DNA of 35,810 nucleotides from Myxococcaceae bacterium (GCA_019686135.1 JADGHL010000043.1:1-35810), one strand, 5' to 3'. Counted from the stretch's first letter, positions 1-9,381 are shown. Notes: generated by a model not told the origin, from the sequence alone. Numbers and translations are program-made.

Positions 1-19
1 CCCCGCCCAGCCCCCCGCG

Positions 20-826
20 GTGCGCACCGAGCCGGTCTCGGGCGCGCGCGTGCCGATCGTCCCGCCGCCACGGACGCAGTCCTCCGCGTCGAACCCGCGC
101 GCGCCGATCACCGGGCGGATGCTGGCGATGAAGCTGGGCACGGTGGAGTCCAGGGAGCAGGCCGAACGGCAGCTTCTGCAATCCGAGTTCGCCGGCGACG
201 ACGTCACCCAGTTCGACGGGTTGATCGACGGCAACACGCACGGGCGTACCGCGGTGGAGCGGGACGACGACCCGCAGCTTCTGGCGGCGCAGGACTTCGA
301 CGGGAACACGCCCGCGCCGGGGCTGACCTCGCGGGACACGCTCAAGGCGGTGGTGGGCCCCATCCAGAGCCGCGAGGGCCGCCGGTCCGCCGAGGTCTAC
401 CGCAAGGTGCTCGACCAGTTCGCGGTGGGCGCCAACCCGCGCTACGACCCGGATGCGCCCGACAAGCCGCGCGCGCACATCTTCGTCTGGGACGTCACCC
501 GGGCGATGCACTGCGAGATCCCCCACTTCCTCGGCGGGCGCGAGCTGTCGCTGGGGCTGATGGTGGAGTGGCTCCGGCACGAGGCGCCGATGCGGGGCTG
601 GCGCCGGGCCACCGCGGCGGTGGCGTTGATGGCCGCCAACGAGGGCTGCCCGGTGGTGGTGGTCCCCAAAGAGCTGCGGATCAAGCTGATGGCGATGGGC
701 CGGCCCGGCGAGGCGGCGCCGGACGGCAACCCATACCTCTCCGCCGCGGCGCTGGGGCGGGGCAACCACCTGACCGTGAAAGAAGCGTTCGGCGTCATGG
801 CGGTGGAGTTCTTCCTCCACCCGTGA
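20..826 (+). CDS. Hypothetical protein, possibly 5'-truncated by the window edge
   Basis: I do not recognise the family. The GTG at 20 gives 268 residues, but the frame is open back to base 2, so the true start may lie before the window. The first ~90 residues are Pro/Arg/Asp-rich and look disordered. The last ~140 look folded, with His, Trp and Cys scattered around residues 150-180 and hydrophobic helices near 190-215. There is no signal peptide or clear transmembrane segment in the visible part. Third codon positions are strongly GC, as in the neighbours, so the frame is very likely coding. It converges on the minus-strand gene at 830 with only 3 bases between the stop codons, leaving no room for separate terminators. 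Confidence 0.6.
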   Translation: MRTEPVSGARVPIVPPPRTQSSASNPRAPITGRMLAMKLGTVESREQAERQLLQSEFAGDDVTQFDGLIDGNTHGRTAVERDDDPQLLAAQDFDGNTPAPGLTSRDTLKAVVGPIQSREGRRSAEVYRKVLDQFAVGANPRYDPDAPDKPRAHIFVWDVTRAMHCEIPHFLGGRELSLGLMVEWLRHEAPMRGWRRATAAVALMAANEGCPVVVVPKELRIKLMAMGRPGEAAPDGNPYLSAAALGRGNHLTVKEAFGVMAVEFFLHP

Positions 827-829
827 CGC

Positions 830-1594
830 TCAACGCATCCACCCCAGCGTGTGGGCGAGATCCTCGTCCACGACGCGCACCCACGTCGGGCGGCGGGGCA
901 CGACCGCGGCCAGCACCTTCTCGCCGTTCCGCACCGGCGCGCGCCCGGGCCGGCCCCGCGCACGGACCTCGTGCTTCACGCCGTCGCGGAAGTAGCTGGC
1001 GTCGAACACCACCTCGCGCTTCGAGTCCGACAGCGGCTTTGCGGGCGTCAGCCAAACCAGGGCGCCGGTGCGCAGCGGTTCCACCAGCGAGCGGTAGACG
1101 CGCCGAAGCTCGAAGACGAAGCACGCGGCGGCGATCGCCAGCCCCAGCCCCAGGCCCAACGGGAGCAGCCACAGCATCCCGCCGCGGCGGCGCGCGCTCT
1201 CCTCCTCCCGCGGGTGTTCCGGATCCGCCGGGTCGACCAACAGGGCGATCTTCGCCCCGGGACCCAGCCCCTCGGCGCGCTCGGCCGCCATCCGTATCCC
1301 CGTGGCGCTTCGCTGGAGCCGGTCGAACTCGTAGATGGCTGTGAGGATGGCGTCCTCCCCCACCCGGCGCTCGAGCGGCGGCAACTCCACGCGGATCACC
1401 GTCCCCTCCACACGCTGGGCGCGACCGAGGAACGCGCGTTCGGCCGAGAAGTAACCCGTGGCGCGCAGGGCGATCCCCCCGGCGAGGATGCACAGCCCCA
1501 CGCCGACGGCCGCCGCAAGAGACAGGCGCATCACCGCACCCGGGACCTGAGTGAGGCGGACGGGCCTTGGCGCGTGGGGAATGGCAAGCTGCAT
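830..1594 (-). CDS. DUF3592-like two-helix membrane protein
   Basis: The 254-residue protein has a hydrophobic helix at about residues 23-46, an extracytoplasmic stretch of roughly 90 residues rich in beta-prone segments, then a second helix at about 140-162 and a basic soluble tail. Helix, small beta domain, helix is the usual plan of DUF3592 proteins, whose role is unknown. The ATG at 1594 lies 3 nt after the mutS stop, so the two are probably co-transcribed. No good ribosome-binding site precedes it. The ATG at 1531 (residue 22) sits just before the first helix and may be the real start, giving 233 residues. The family call rests on architecture and is tentative. Confidence 0.6.
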   Translation of the reverse strand: MQLAIPHAPRPVRLTQVPGAVMRLSLAAAVGVGLCILAGGIALRATGYFSAERAFLGRAQRVEGTVIRVELPPLERRVGEDAILTAIYEFDRLQRSATGIRMAAERAEGLGPGAKIALLVDPADPEHPREEESARRRGGMLWLLPLGLGLGLAIAAACFVFELRRVYRSLVEPLRTGALVWLTPAKPLSDSKREVVFDASYFRDGVKHEVRARGRPGRAPVRNGEKVLAAVVPRRPTWVRVVDEDLAHTLGWMR

Positions 1595-1597
1595 GGC

Positions 1598-4291
1598 CTA
1601 GGACAGCCGCTCTTTGAGCTGGGCGAGCAGCGTCAGCGCCCCGAGGGGCGTGGTGGTCTCCACCGAGAGCTCCCGGAGCGTCTTGAGCACCGCGGCTTCC
1701 CCTTCGGACAGCGACGGGGGCGGAGGTTGGTGGACGAAGATCCCCAGCTGCGCGGAGTCCACGCGGTAGCTGGCCCTACGCACCAGCCGCGGCTTGCCGG
1801 ATTCGTCCAGCTCGCCGGATTCGAGGTTGGCGAGGATCTCCCGCGCCCGGGCGACCACCTCCACCGGCAGCCCGGCCAGCTTCGCGACCTCGATTCCGTA
1901 GGACCGCGAGGCGCCGCCCGGGACCAGCTTGCGGAGGAACACCACCTTGCCGCCCACCTCCTTCACCGCCACCTGGCAGTTCTTCACCCGCGGCTTCTCC
2001 CGCGCCAGATCGGTGAGCTCGTGGTAGTGCGTGGCAAAAAGCGTCCGCGCGCCGATCCGGTCGTGCAGGTGTTCGGCCACGGCCCAGGCGATGGACAGGC
2101 CGTCGAAGGTGGAGGTGCCGCGGCCGATCTCGTCCAGGATCACCAGGCTCCGGCGGGTGGCGTGGTGGAGGATGTGGGAGGTCTCGGTCATCTCCACCAT
2201 GAAGGTGGACTGCCCGCGCGAGAGGTTGTCCGCCGCGCCGACGCGGGTGAACACGCGATCGCACAGCCCCACCCGGGCGCGCCGCGCCGGCACGAACGAA
2301 CCGGCCTGGGCCATCAGCACGATCAGCGCCACCTGACGCATCACCGTGCTCTTCCCCGCCATGTTGGGGCCGGTGATGACCAGGATCTGCGCGTCCTTGC
2401 GGTCCAGGCGCACGTCGTTGGGGACGAACTCCGCGTGCCCCAGCATCCGCTCCACCACCGGGTGCCGTCCCTCGACGATCTCCAGCACGTCCGAGTCGTC
2501 CACCACCGGCCGCACGTACCCGTGCTCCGCCGCCACGCGCGCGAAGGAGAGCAGCACGTCACAGGTGGACACCGCCTCCGCCGCCGCCCGCAACGCCGGC
2601 GCCGCCGCCACCACCTGCGCCCGCAGCTCTTCGAAGATCCGATACTCCAGCGCGGTGCGCTTCTCCTCTGCGGTGAGGACCTTCTCCTCGTACTCCTTCA
2701 GCTCCGGGGTGACGAAGCGCTCCGCCCCCACGGTGGTCTGCTTGCGGATGTAGTCGCTCGGGACCAGGTGGAGGTTCGGTTTTGTGACCTCGATGTAGTA
2801 CCCGAACACCTTGTTGTAGCGGACCTTGAGCGAGGCGATGCCGGTGCGTTCGCGTTCGCGGGTCTCGATCTGCAACAGGACGTCCCGACCCGAGGTGGAC
2901 AGGGCCACGTACTCGTCCAGCTCCGCGTTGAACCCGGGGCGGATGATCCCGCCCTCCTTCAGCGTCACCGGCGGGTCGTCCACGATGGCGCGCCCGAGCG
3001 TGTCGGTCAGCTCCGGCAGCGCGCGGAGCGGCGTGCACAGCGACTGAAGCAGCGACGACGAGAGCCCTTCCAGCACCTCCGCAAGCCGCGGGAGCTGGGC
3101 GAGCGAGGTGGCCAGAGCCCGAAGGTCCCGCGCGTTCCCCGCGCCCAGGGAGAGCCGCCCGCACACGCGCTCCAGATCCGCGATCTCCCGGAGCGCCGCG
3201 CTCAGCTCTTCACGGACGACACCTTTGGAGGCCAGCTCCTCCACTGCGTCCAGACGCGCCTCGATCTCCGGCAGCGACCGCAAGGGCGCCGTCAGCCAGC
3301 GCGCCAGCTTGCGCGCTCCCATCCCGGTGGCGGTGCGATCCAGGGTGCCGACGAGGCTCCCCTTCCGGCCGCCGTCGCGCAGGGTGCGGAGGATCTCGAG
3401 GTTGGCGCAGGTGGCCTCGTCCAGGATGAGGTGGCGTCCCCGCTCCAGCCGCGAGAGCCGGTCGATGTGCGTGGCGTCGGTCTTCTGGGTGTCGCGGACG
3501 TACCGGAGCGCGGCGCCGGCGGCGGCCTGGGCCAGCGGCGCGTCCTGGAGGCCGAACGCCTCGAGGGAAGCGACCTGGAAGTGGGCCTTGAGCAGCGCCT
3601 GGGCGCGCGCGGGTTCGAAGGCGGCGGCGTCCAGCGGGGCGATGGCCGGGCGCGTCCCCAGCCGGGACAGCAGCGCCTGCAGTTCGTCGGAGGCGCCTTC
3701 GCTCACGAGGAGCTCCCGCACCTGGGCGCGGCCCAGCTCCTCCGCCAGCGCGTCCAGCCCTTCGACCTCCAGCGCGAAGAAGTCCCCGGTGGAGGCGTCC
3801 AGCAGCGCGGCCCCCATCCGGTCCTGCCCGAAGGCGACTGCGCCCAGGAAGTTGTTGGCGCGCGGTTCGAGGACCTCGTCGTCCAGCACCATCCCGGGGG
3901 TGATGACGCGGATCACCTCCCGGCGGACGATGCCCGGGGCGGCGCCGGCCTCCTCCACCTGTTCGCAGATGGCCACCCGGAGCCCGGCGTCGATCAGCCG
4001 GGCGATGTACCGGCGCGCGGAGTGGTACGGCACGCCGCACATGGGCACCCGGTCCGCGCCCTTGGCCCGCGAGGTCAGGGTGATCTGAAGGATCTCCGAG
4101 GCGCGGACTGCGTCCTCGTAGAACATCTCGTAGAAGTCCCCGAGCCGGAAGAACAGCACGGCGTCGGGGACCTGCGCCTTGACCTCGGCGTACTGCCGCA
4201 TCATCGGCGTCAGCGGGGCGATCCCCTCCACCGCCTGTGCCGCCCCGGCGTCTGCCACCTGTGCTTCGCGTCTTTCTGGCCGGGCACCCAT
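1598..4291 (-). CDS. mutS: DNA mismatch repair protein MutS
   Basis: MutS binds mismatches and small loops in DNA and recruits MutL in an ATP-dependent way. The mismatch-recognition Phe-x-Glu motif is at residues 53-55 (GDFYEMF). Connector, lever and clamp regions follow. The ATPase has a Walker A (GPNMAGKST) near residue 641 and a Walker B (LDEIGRGTS) near 717. A QLGIF stretch near residue 846 resembles the beta-clamp-binding motif of MutS proteins. At 897 residues it is slightly longer than E. coli MutS (853), mostly from an N-terminal extension of ~25 residues. Met30/Met31 just before the conserved RQYAEVKAQ block are alternative starts. It is divergent from the gene at 4492 and followed 3 nt later by the DUF3592-like gene. 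Confidence 0.97.
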   Translation of the reverse strand: MGARPERREAQVADAGAAQAVEGIAPLTPMMRQYAEVKAQVPDAVLFFRLGDFYEMFYEDAVRASEILQITLTSRAKGADRVPMCGVPYHSARRYIARLIDAGLRVAICEQVEEAGAAPGIVRREVIRVITPGMVLDDEVLEPRANNFLGAVAFGQDRMGAALLDASTGDFFALEVEGLDALAEELGRAQVRELLVSEGASDELQALLSRLGTRPAIAPLDAAAFEPARAQALLKAHFQVASLEAFGLQDAPLAQAAAGAALRYVRDTQKTDATHIDRLSRLERGRHLILDEATCANLEILRTLRDGGRKGSLVGTLDRTATGMGARKLARWLTAPLRSLPEIEARLDAVEELASKGVVREELSAALREIADLERVCGRLSLGAGNARDLRALATSLAQLPRLAEVLEGLSSSLLQSLCTPLRALPELTDTLGRAIVDDPPVTLKEGGIIRPGFNAELDEYVALSTSGRDVLLQIETRERERTGIASLKVRYNKVFGYYIEVTKPNLHLVPSDYIRKQTTVGAERFVTPELKEYEEKVLTAEEKRTALEYRIFEELRAQVVAAAPALRAAAEAVSTCDVLLSFARVAAEHGYVRPVVDDSDVLEIVEGRHPVVERMLGHAEFVPNDVRLDRKDAQILVITGPNMAGKSTVMRQVALIVLMAQAGSFVPARRARVGLCDRVFTRVGAADNLSRGQSTFMVEMTETSHILHHATRRSLVILDEIGRGTSTFDGLSIAWAVAEHLHDRIGARTLFATHYHELTDLAREKPRVKNCQVAVKEVGGKVVFLRKLVPGGASRSYGIEVAKLAGLPVEVVARAREILANLESGELDESGKPRLVRRASYRVDSAQLGIFVHQPPPPSLSEGEAAVLKTLRELSVETTTPLGALTLLAQLKERLS

Positions 4292-4300
4292 CCCGCCGCC

Positions 4301-4306
4301 CCTATC
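4301..4306 (-). promoter_or_regulatory. Possible -10 element of mutS
   Basis: Read on the minus strand this is GATAGG, ending 9 nt before the mutS ATG at 4291. It matches a pattern seen before several other starts in this window and would give a near-leaderless mRNA. No clear -35 box is visible. If the start is instead Met30/31, the leader would be about 90 nt longer. Confidence 0.25.
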
Positions 4307-4491
4307 GCACGCTGCGCGCGCGGAAGTAAACGCGGCCTTCTAACAGCCCGGACTGACACGCCTCCACGCACGGAAGTGCTGGACGCGATGTGCCGGATGG
4401 ACGATCTGCTCACCGGGCTGGCCGCCGCCTCCCTCCCCGCATCCGACCGGGGCGAACCGGGGCGCCGCATACGGCCGGCGGAGTCGAACGC

Positions 4492-5466
4492 ATGAAGACG
4501 CTGCTGCTCAGGCAACAGGACGTGGTCCGGCACCTCGACGCGCTCGCGGTGCTGGCGGCGCTGCGCGAGGGCTTTCGCGAACACTCCGCCACAGACGCGC
4601 CGGCCGCATGGGGCGCACGGGCCGAGGTGGCGAAGGACGCCAGCGCGTCGGTGCTCTTCCCCGGGCTGTCGCCGTCGGTCCCCGCGTACTCGGTGAAGGT
4701 GCAGGCGCGCTTTGCGAACGCGGCGCAGCTCGCGACGAGTTTCCTTCACCTGCACGACCGCGCTACCGGAGAGCTCCTCGCGGTGATGGAGGCGTCTCAG
4801 CTCACCTCGCTCGGCACCGGGCTCACCGCCGCGCTGGCCGCGGACGTGCTGGCCCGGCCCGAGGCGTCGACGGTGGCGCTTCTGGGCGCATCCCGGCAGG
4901 CGAGCGTGGCGCTCAAGTGCCTCAGGCTGGTGCGGTCGCTCCGGTCGGTGCGGATCTGGGATCGCGATCCGGCGGCGGCGGATGCGCTGGCCCGGCGGAC
5001 GTGGCAGACGCTCTCGCTCCCCTCGCAGACCGCCCTGAACGTGGAGGAGGCGGTGGCGGAGGCGGACCTGGTCCTGTGCGTCGACGACGGGGGCGAGCCG
5101 CTCCTGTACCCGGGGATGCTGCGAAGCGGCGCGCACGTCTGTTCGCTCCCCGCCGGCGAGCCCGGCAAGGCCGATCTTTCCGCCAACCTGATCCGCCAGT
5201 CGAAGTTCTTCTGCGACGACCGCGCGCTGGCGCAGAGCCAGGGGATCCTCGGCGCGCTCGGGCTGGGCGGGGACCTGGTGGCGGCGGAGCTGGGCGAGGT
5301 CCTCCGCGGCACCCGCGAGGGGCGCATCCACGGCGATGAGATCACCCTGTTCGCCGCGGTGGGCCTGCCGTTGACCGACCTGTCCGCCGCGTGGAGCGTC
5401 TACGAGAGCGCGAAGGAGGACGAGACGATCGCCCGGATCGACTTCGGCGAGGCGGTGACCTTGTGA
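4492..5466 (+). CDS. Ornithine cyclodeaminase / mu-crystallin family protein
   Basis: Members of this family are NAD(P)-dependent. They include ornithine cyclodeaminase (ornithine to proline plus ammonia), alanine dehydrogenase of the archaeal type and ketimine reductases. The N-terminal half carries the family substrate-binding region, including YSVKVQARF with the conserved Lys and SLGTGLTAALA. The Rossmann half begins at VALLGASRQASVALKCL, a glycine-rich turn somewhat altered from GxGxQA, followed by an acidic end of strand two (IWDRDP). I chose the ATG at 4492 because the product then begins at the usual family position. An upstream in-frame start at 4390 would add 34 Arg/Pro-rich residues of low-complexity type. 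Length is 324 residues, typical of the family. Exact substrate cannot be read from the sequence. Confidence 0.85.
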   Translation: MKTLLLRQQDVVRHLDALAVLAALREGFREHSATDAPAAWGARAEVAKDASASVLFPGLSPSVPAYSVKVQARFANAAQLATSFLHLHDRATGELLAVMEASQLTSLGTGLTAALAADVLARPEASTVALLGASRQASVALKCLRLVRSLRSVRIWDRDPAAADALARRTWQTLSLPSQTALNVEEAVAEADLVLCVDDGGEPLLYPGMLRSGAHVCSLPAGEPGKADLSANLIRQSKFFCDDRALAQSQGILGALGLGGDLVAAELGEVLRGTREGRIHGDEITLFAAVGLPLTDLSAAWSVYESAKEDETIARIDFGEAVTL

Positions 5467-5501
5467 CCCACGCACCGGGCCGAAGTATCGGCAGGACGCC
5501 C

Positions 5502-5527
5502 CGCCCGGATGCCGCTTCGGCCGGGCG
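5502..5527 (+). terminator. GC-rich hairpin, possible weak terminator
   Basis: A perfect 7-bp inverted repeat (CGCCCGG at 5502-5508, CCGGGCG at 5521-5527) with a 12-nt loop lies 36 nt after the cyclodeaminase stop. There is no following T-run, so an intrinsic terminator is only possible. The rest of 5467-5681 holds no gene that I can support. Confidence 0.25.
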
Positions 5528-5681
5528 AGGAGCACATGCCCTCATCGGCGATGGTCGTCCAGCGTTTCCGCGGGGCCTCGGGTCGTCGCCCCCGCCGCCC
5601 CGGCCCGCTAGCATGGGTGGCTCGCCCGGCCCATCCGCCGACTGATCGTCGATTTCCCTTCCCGTCGCTGAGCCCCGCCCG

Positions 5682-6434
5682 GTGACCACTGCGTTTACGC
5701 TCCATCAGGTCAGCAAGCGCTACGGGGCGCACACCGCGCTGCACCCGTTGGACCTGACGGTGGAGGCCGGACAGCGGCTGGTGCTGATCGGCCCGAGCGG
5801 CTCGGGCAAATCCACCCTGCTGCGGCTGATGGTCGGGCTCGACGAGGCCTCTACCGGCGAGGTCCGCTTCGGACAGGAGCGGGTGACCGCGGACCGCTCG
5901 GCGGCGCTGCGGCGGAGGCTGGGCTACGTGGTCCAGGGCGGCGGGCTGTTCCCGCACCTCACCGCGCTGGAGAACGTGAGCCTGGTGGCGCGGCACCTCG
6001 GCTGGGATCGCGAAAGGCGCCTGGCGCGCGCGAGCGAGCTGGCCCAGCTGGTGCGGCTGCCCGACGACGTGCTCGAGCGCTATCCCATCCAGCTCTCCGG
6101 AGGCCAGGCGCAGCGGGTGAGCCTGATGCGCGCGTTGATGCTCGATCCGGAGGTGCTGCTGCTGGACGAGCCGCTCGGCGCGCTCGATCCGATCACCCGC
6201 CACGAGCTGCAGACGGACCTGCGGGAGATCTTCCAGAGGCTGCAGAAGACCGTGGTGATGGTGACGCACGATCTGGGCGAAGCGCTGTACTTCGCCGACC
6301 GGATCGTCCTCATGCGCGAGGGCCGGATCGTCCAGGACGGGCCGCCCGCCGACCTTCTCGAGAGGCCGGCGGATGCGTTCGTCACGCGCTTCGTCCGCGC
6401 CCAGCGCGCACCGCTCGCGGAGCCCGGGCCATGA
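5682..6434 (+). CDS. ABC transporter ATP-binding protein, compatible-solute (OpuCA/ProV-like) type
   Basis: This is the ATPase that powers import through the permease encoded next. Visible motifs are Walker A GPSGSGKS at residues 37-44, Q-loop Gln85, signature LSGGQ at 138-142, Walker B with Asp162/Glu163 and H-loop His196, so the ATP site looks complete. At 250 residues it lacks the C-terminal CBS domains of OpuA/ProV-type ATPases that sense ionic strength. Its stop overlaps the ATG of the receptor-permease by 4 nt, indicating translational coupling and a shared operon. The substrate class (glycine betaine, choline, carnitine or related) is inferred from the partner's receptor domain. The GTG at 5682 fits the usual N-terminus; no strong ribosome-binding site is seen. 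Confidence 0.9.
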   Translation: MTTAFTLHQVSKRYGAHTALHPLDLTVEAGQRLVLIGPSGSGKSTLLRLMVGLDEASTGEVRFGQERVTADRSAALRRRLGYVVQGGGLFPHLTALENVSLVARHLGWDRERRLARASELAQLVRLPDDVLERYPIQLSGGQAQRVSLMRALMLDPEVLLLDEPLGALDPITRHELQTDLREIFQRLQKTVVMVTHDLGEALYFADRIVLMREGRIVQDGPPADLLERPADAFVTRFVRAQRAPLAEPGP

Positions 6435-7921
6435 GCCGTCGCATGTGGTTTCTGGCCGGCGCGCTCCTGTGTGCGAACACCGCCCACGCGGACGAACGGC
6501 CCATCGTCGTGGGCTCGAAGCAGTTCACCGAATCGGTCATCCTCGGCGAGCTCGCCGTGCAGAAGGCGCAGCTGGCCGGGGTCCACGCCGAGCATCGCCG
6601 TGCGCTCGGCGGCACCCGCATCCTCTGGGAGGCCCTGGTGCGCGGGGACATCGACGCCTACCCCGAGTACACGGGCACGATCCTTCAGGAGCTTCTCCCC
6701 GGCACGCCGCCCGGGTCGCTCGAGACGGCGCTCGCAAAGAACGGCGTCGCGGTGACCCCGCCGCTGGGCTTCAACAACACCTACGCGATCGGGATGATGC
6801 CCGAGGTCGCCGACCGGCTCGGGATCCGCACCATCTCCGACCTGCGCCGCCACCCGGAGCTCACCTTCGGGTTCGCCAACGAGTTCCTCGATCGCGCGGA
6901 CGGCTGGCGGAGCCTCAAGGCGCGCTATCGACTGCCGCAGACCAACGTGCGCGGGCTCGACCACGACCTTGCGTACCGCGCGCTGGCGTCAGGACAGATC
7001 GCCGCCACCGACCTGTACTCCACCGACGCCGAGATCCGCGCGCACGGCCTGAAGGTGCTGGAGGACGATCTGCACCACTTCCCGCGCTACGACGCGGTGT
7101 TGGTCTACCGCGCCGTGCTGAAGGAGCGCGCGCCCGAGGCGGTGGCCGCGTGGAACCAGCTCGCCGGCCGGATCGACGAGGGGGCGATGATCGCGATGAA
7201 CGCGAAGGCGAAGCTGGACCACGTCCCCGAAGGCCGGGTCGCCTCCGAGTTCATCGCGAACACCTTCGGCGAGAAGACCGGGTTCGTCGCCACCTCGCGG
7301 GCGCACCGGCTGTGGATGCGCGCGAAGGAGCACCTCGCGCTGGTGGCGATTTCCCTCGGAGCGGCGATCCTCATCGGGATCCCGCTCGGACTGTGGGCGG
7401 CGAAGCGGCGGCAGGCCGGGCGGGTCATCCTCGCGGCGGTGGGGGTGATTCAGACCGTGCCGTCGCTCGCGCTCCTCGTGTTCATGATCCCGCTTCTGGG
7501 AATTGGCACCTGGCCGGCGATCGCGGCGCTGTTCCTCTACAGCCTTCTGCCGATCGTCCGGAACACCCAGCAGGGCATCACCGGGATCGCCGGGGAGCTC
7601 CGGGATTCGGCGCGCGCGCTCGGGCTGCCGGCGTGGACGACGCTGGGGCGGATCGAGCTCCCGCTGGCCTCGCCGGCGATCCTCGCGGGCATCAAGACCT
7701 CCGCGGTGATCAACGTGGGCACCGCCACCCTGGGCGCGCTGATCGGCGCGGGAGGGTTCGGGCAGCCGATCCTCACCGGGATCCGGCTGGCGGACGTAGG
7801 GCTGATCCTCGAAGGCGCCGTGCCCGCTGCGGTGCTCGCGCTGATCGTCCAGGCGTTATTCGACTTGTTGGAGCGCATCGTCGTTCCCCGGGGCCTGAGG
7901 CTCGATCGCGGCCGCGCATGA
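6431..7921 (+). CDS. Fused solute-binding receptor and permease of a glycine betaine/choline-type ABC importer
   Basis: A single 496-residue protein does two jobs. After a signal-like segment (residues ~4-20, ending in AHA), residues ~22-285 form an OpuAC/ProX-type receptor, recognisable from GSKQFTES, RRALGGTRILWEAL, DAYPEYTGT and TDLYSTDAEI. From ~295 on come about five to six transmembrane helices of the BPD_transp_1 permease fold. The coupling-loop region is ELRDSARALGLPAWTTLGRIELPLA in family position, near residues 393-417. The receptor precedes the membrane part, opposite to the better known OpuABC-type fusions. It overlaps the ATPase upstream and the NfeD-like gene downstream (ATGA at 7918-7921). 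Exact ligand is unknown; osmoprotectant uptake is the usual role. Confidence 0.88.
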   Translation: MSRRMWFLAGALLCANTAHADERPIVVGSKQFTESVILGELAVQKAQLAGVHAEHRRALGGTRILWEALVRGDIDAYPEYTGTILQELLPGTPPGSLETALAKNGVAVTPPLGFNNTYAIGMMPEVADRLGIRTISDLRRHPELTFGFANEFLDRADGWRSLKARYRLPQTNVRGLDHDLAYRALASGQIAATDLYSTDAEIRAHGLKVLEDDLHHFPRYDAVLVYRAVLKERAPEAVAAWNQLAGRIDEGAMIAMNAKAKLDHVPEGRVASEFIANTFGEKTGFVATSRAHRLWMRAKEHLALVAISLGAAILIGIPLGLWAAKRRQAGRVILAAVGVIQTVPSLALLVFMIPLLGIGTWPAIAALFLYSLLPIVRNTQQGITGIAGELRDSARALGLPAWTTLGRIELPLASPAILAGIKTSAVINVGTATLGALIGAGGFGQPILTGIRLADVGLILEGAVPAAVLALIVQALFDLLERIVVPRGLRLDRGRA

Positions 7922-9381
7922 ATCCTTTGGGACGGGTCGCTAGATTGGCCCCGATGCGGCGTGCGATGCGACCTCCCTCCGCCCTGCCTGTGGCGCTCGT
8001 CTGCGTGACGCTCGCGCTGGGCGCTGTCTGGGCGCAAACCCCGGCACCGCGTCATTTCGCGCGCGCACTTCCGGACATCCCGAAGGTAGGCGCCGTCTAT
8101 GAGGTCGAACTCCACGGCGAGATTGAGCCCGGGCTCGCGTCCTTCGTCACCCGGGTCCTCGCCGAGCACGCCCGCGAAGAGGAGATCGTCCTCCTCGACA
8201 TCAACACCCTCGGCGGACGGCTCGACTCGGCGCTGGCGATCCGCGACGCGCTCCTGGCCGCAAAAGCGCGAACCCTCTGCTGGGTCCATCCCCGGGCGAT
8301 CTCCGCCGGCGCGCTCATCACCCTCGCCTGCGACGTGGTGGCGATCGCCCCCGGGGGCAGGCTGGGCGCCGCCACGCCGGTGCAGATAGGCCCTTCTGGA
8401 AAGCTGTCTCCGGTCGACGCGAAGATCACCTCCTGGATGCGCCAGGAGATGGCCGCTACCGCGAAGGAGCAACGGCGCGATCCGCTCATCGCCGAGGCGA
8501 TGGTGGACGCTTCGGTGGAGGTGCCCGGCCTGGACGGACCGGACACGCTCTTGACGCTGGACACCGCGCAGGCGCTTTCGTGGAGCATCGCGGACCTCGC
8601 CGCCGCCTCGAAGGCCGAGCTCTGGCAGAAGCTGGACCGGGACCCGCCCCGCATCGAACTGCTGCGCCCCACCGGCGTCGAGGTCTTCGCTCAGCTTCTG
8701 TCCGAGCCGTTCCTCGCCACCGCGCTGATGATCCTCGGCCTTCTGGGGATCGCCTTCGAGCTCTTCCACCCCTCGCACGGGGCGTCGCTCCTCTTCGGAC
8801 TGCTGTGCCTCGGGCTGTTCTTCTTCGGGCACCACGTCGTCGCGCTCAGCGGCTGGTTCGAGCTGGGGCTGGTCCTGGCCGGCGTGATCCTCATCGCCCT
8901 CGAGTTCGTTTTTCCCGGCCACGCCGTTTTCGGCGGGGTGGGGCTGGCACTGGTGCTGGGCGGCCTCTTCTTCGGGCTGGTGAGCCTGAGGCAGATGCCG
9001 CTCTCCGTCGCGTGGGACACCGGCATCATCCCCGACGCGCTGGCGTCCGTGTTCGGCGCCGTGCTCTGCACGCTCATCGCCGCGGCGCTCCTCATCCGGT
9101 ACGCGCCCCGCTCCCGCTACGGCAAGGCGCTCATCCTCGATGCGGTGTCCGCCAACCCGACCCGGATCGAGACGGGGATCGGCGTCGAAGCGCTGGTCGG
9201 CCAGACGGGCGTGGCGCTCACCGACCTGCGGCCGATCGGCCGGATCGAGGTCATCAACAAGCGGATCGAGGCGAAGGTGGAGCGCGGGTTCGTCAACGCC
9301 GGTGGGAAGGTGACGGTCGTCCGGATCGACGGCGGTCAGGTGATTGTCCGCGAAGCGGCCGAGCCCGTCGCCGGCCCGTAG
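7918..9381 (+). CDS. Long NfeD-family membrane serine protease (NfeD1 type)
   Basis: Long NfeD proteins join a periplasmic ClpP-like protease domain to membrane helices and a cytoplasmic or membrane-proximal OB-fold. In an archaeal homologue they cleave stomatin. Here a signal segment (residues ~20-40) is followed by the protease domain. The Ser-Lys dyad is Ser129 in AISAGAL and Lys169 in PVDAKIT, 40 residues apart, close to the 41-residue spacing of the Pyrococcus enzyme PH1510. Five to six hydrophobic helices span ~250-400, and a C-terminal beta domain of NfeD type ends the 487-residue protein. The ATG at 7918 overlaps the upstream stop. The ATG at 7954 gives a neater signal peptide and is a real alternative. 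Linkage to a second NfeD and to floA supports the assignment. Confidence 0.88.
   Translation: MNPLGRVARLAPMRRAMRPPSALPVALVCVTLALGAVWAQTPAPRHFARALPDIPKVGAVYEVELHGEIEPGLASFVTRVLAEHAREEEIVLLDINTLGGRLDSALAIRDALLAAKARTLCWVHPRAISAGALITLACDVVAIAPGGRLGAATPVQIGPSGKLSPVDAKITSWMRQEMAATAKEQRRDPLIAEAMVDASVEVPGLDGPDTLLTLDTAQALSWSIADLAAASKAELWQKLDRDPPRIELLRPTGVEVFAQLLSEPFLATALMILGLLGIAFELFHPSHGASLLFGLLCLGLFFFGHHVVALSGWFELGLVLAGVILIALEFVFPGHAVFGGVGLALVLGGLFFGLVSLRQMPLSVAWDTGIIPDALASVFGAVLCTLIAAALLIRYAPRSRYGKALILDAVSANPTRIETGIGVEALVGQTGVALTDLRPIGRIEVINKRIEAKVERGFVNAGGKVTVVRIDGGQVIVREAAEPVAGP

Noticed and set aside
851-4495. Open frame of 1214 codons opposite mutS and the DUF3592-like gene
   Set aside because: The His/Arg/Gly/Gln-rich translation is that of a shadow frame, and mutS on the other strand is certain.
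6373-7917. 5' extension of the long NfeD frame through the receptor-permease gene
   Set aside because: The first 515 codons are out of frame with the receptor-permease and read as low-complexity text. The NfeD start is at 7918 or 7954.
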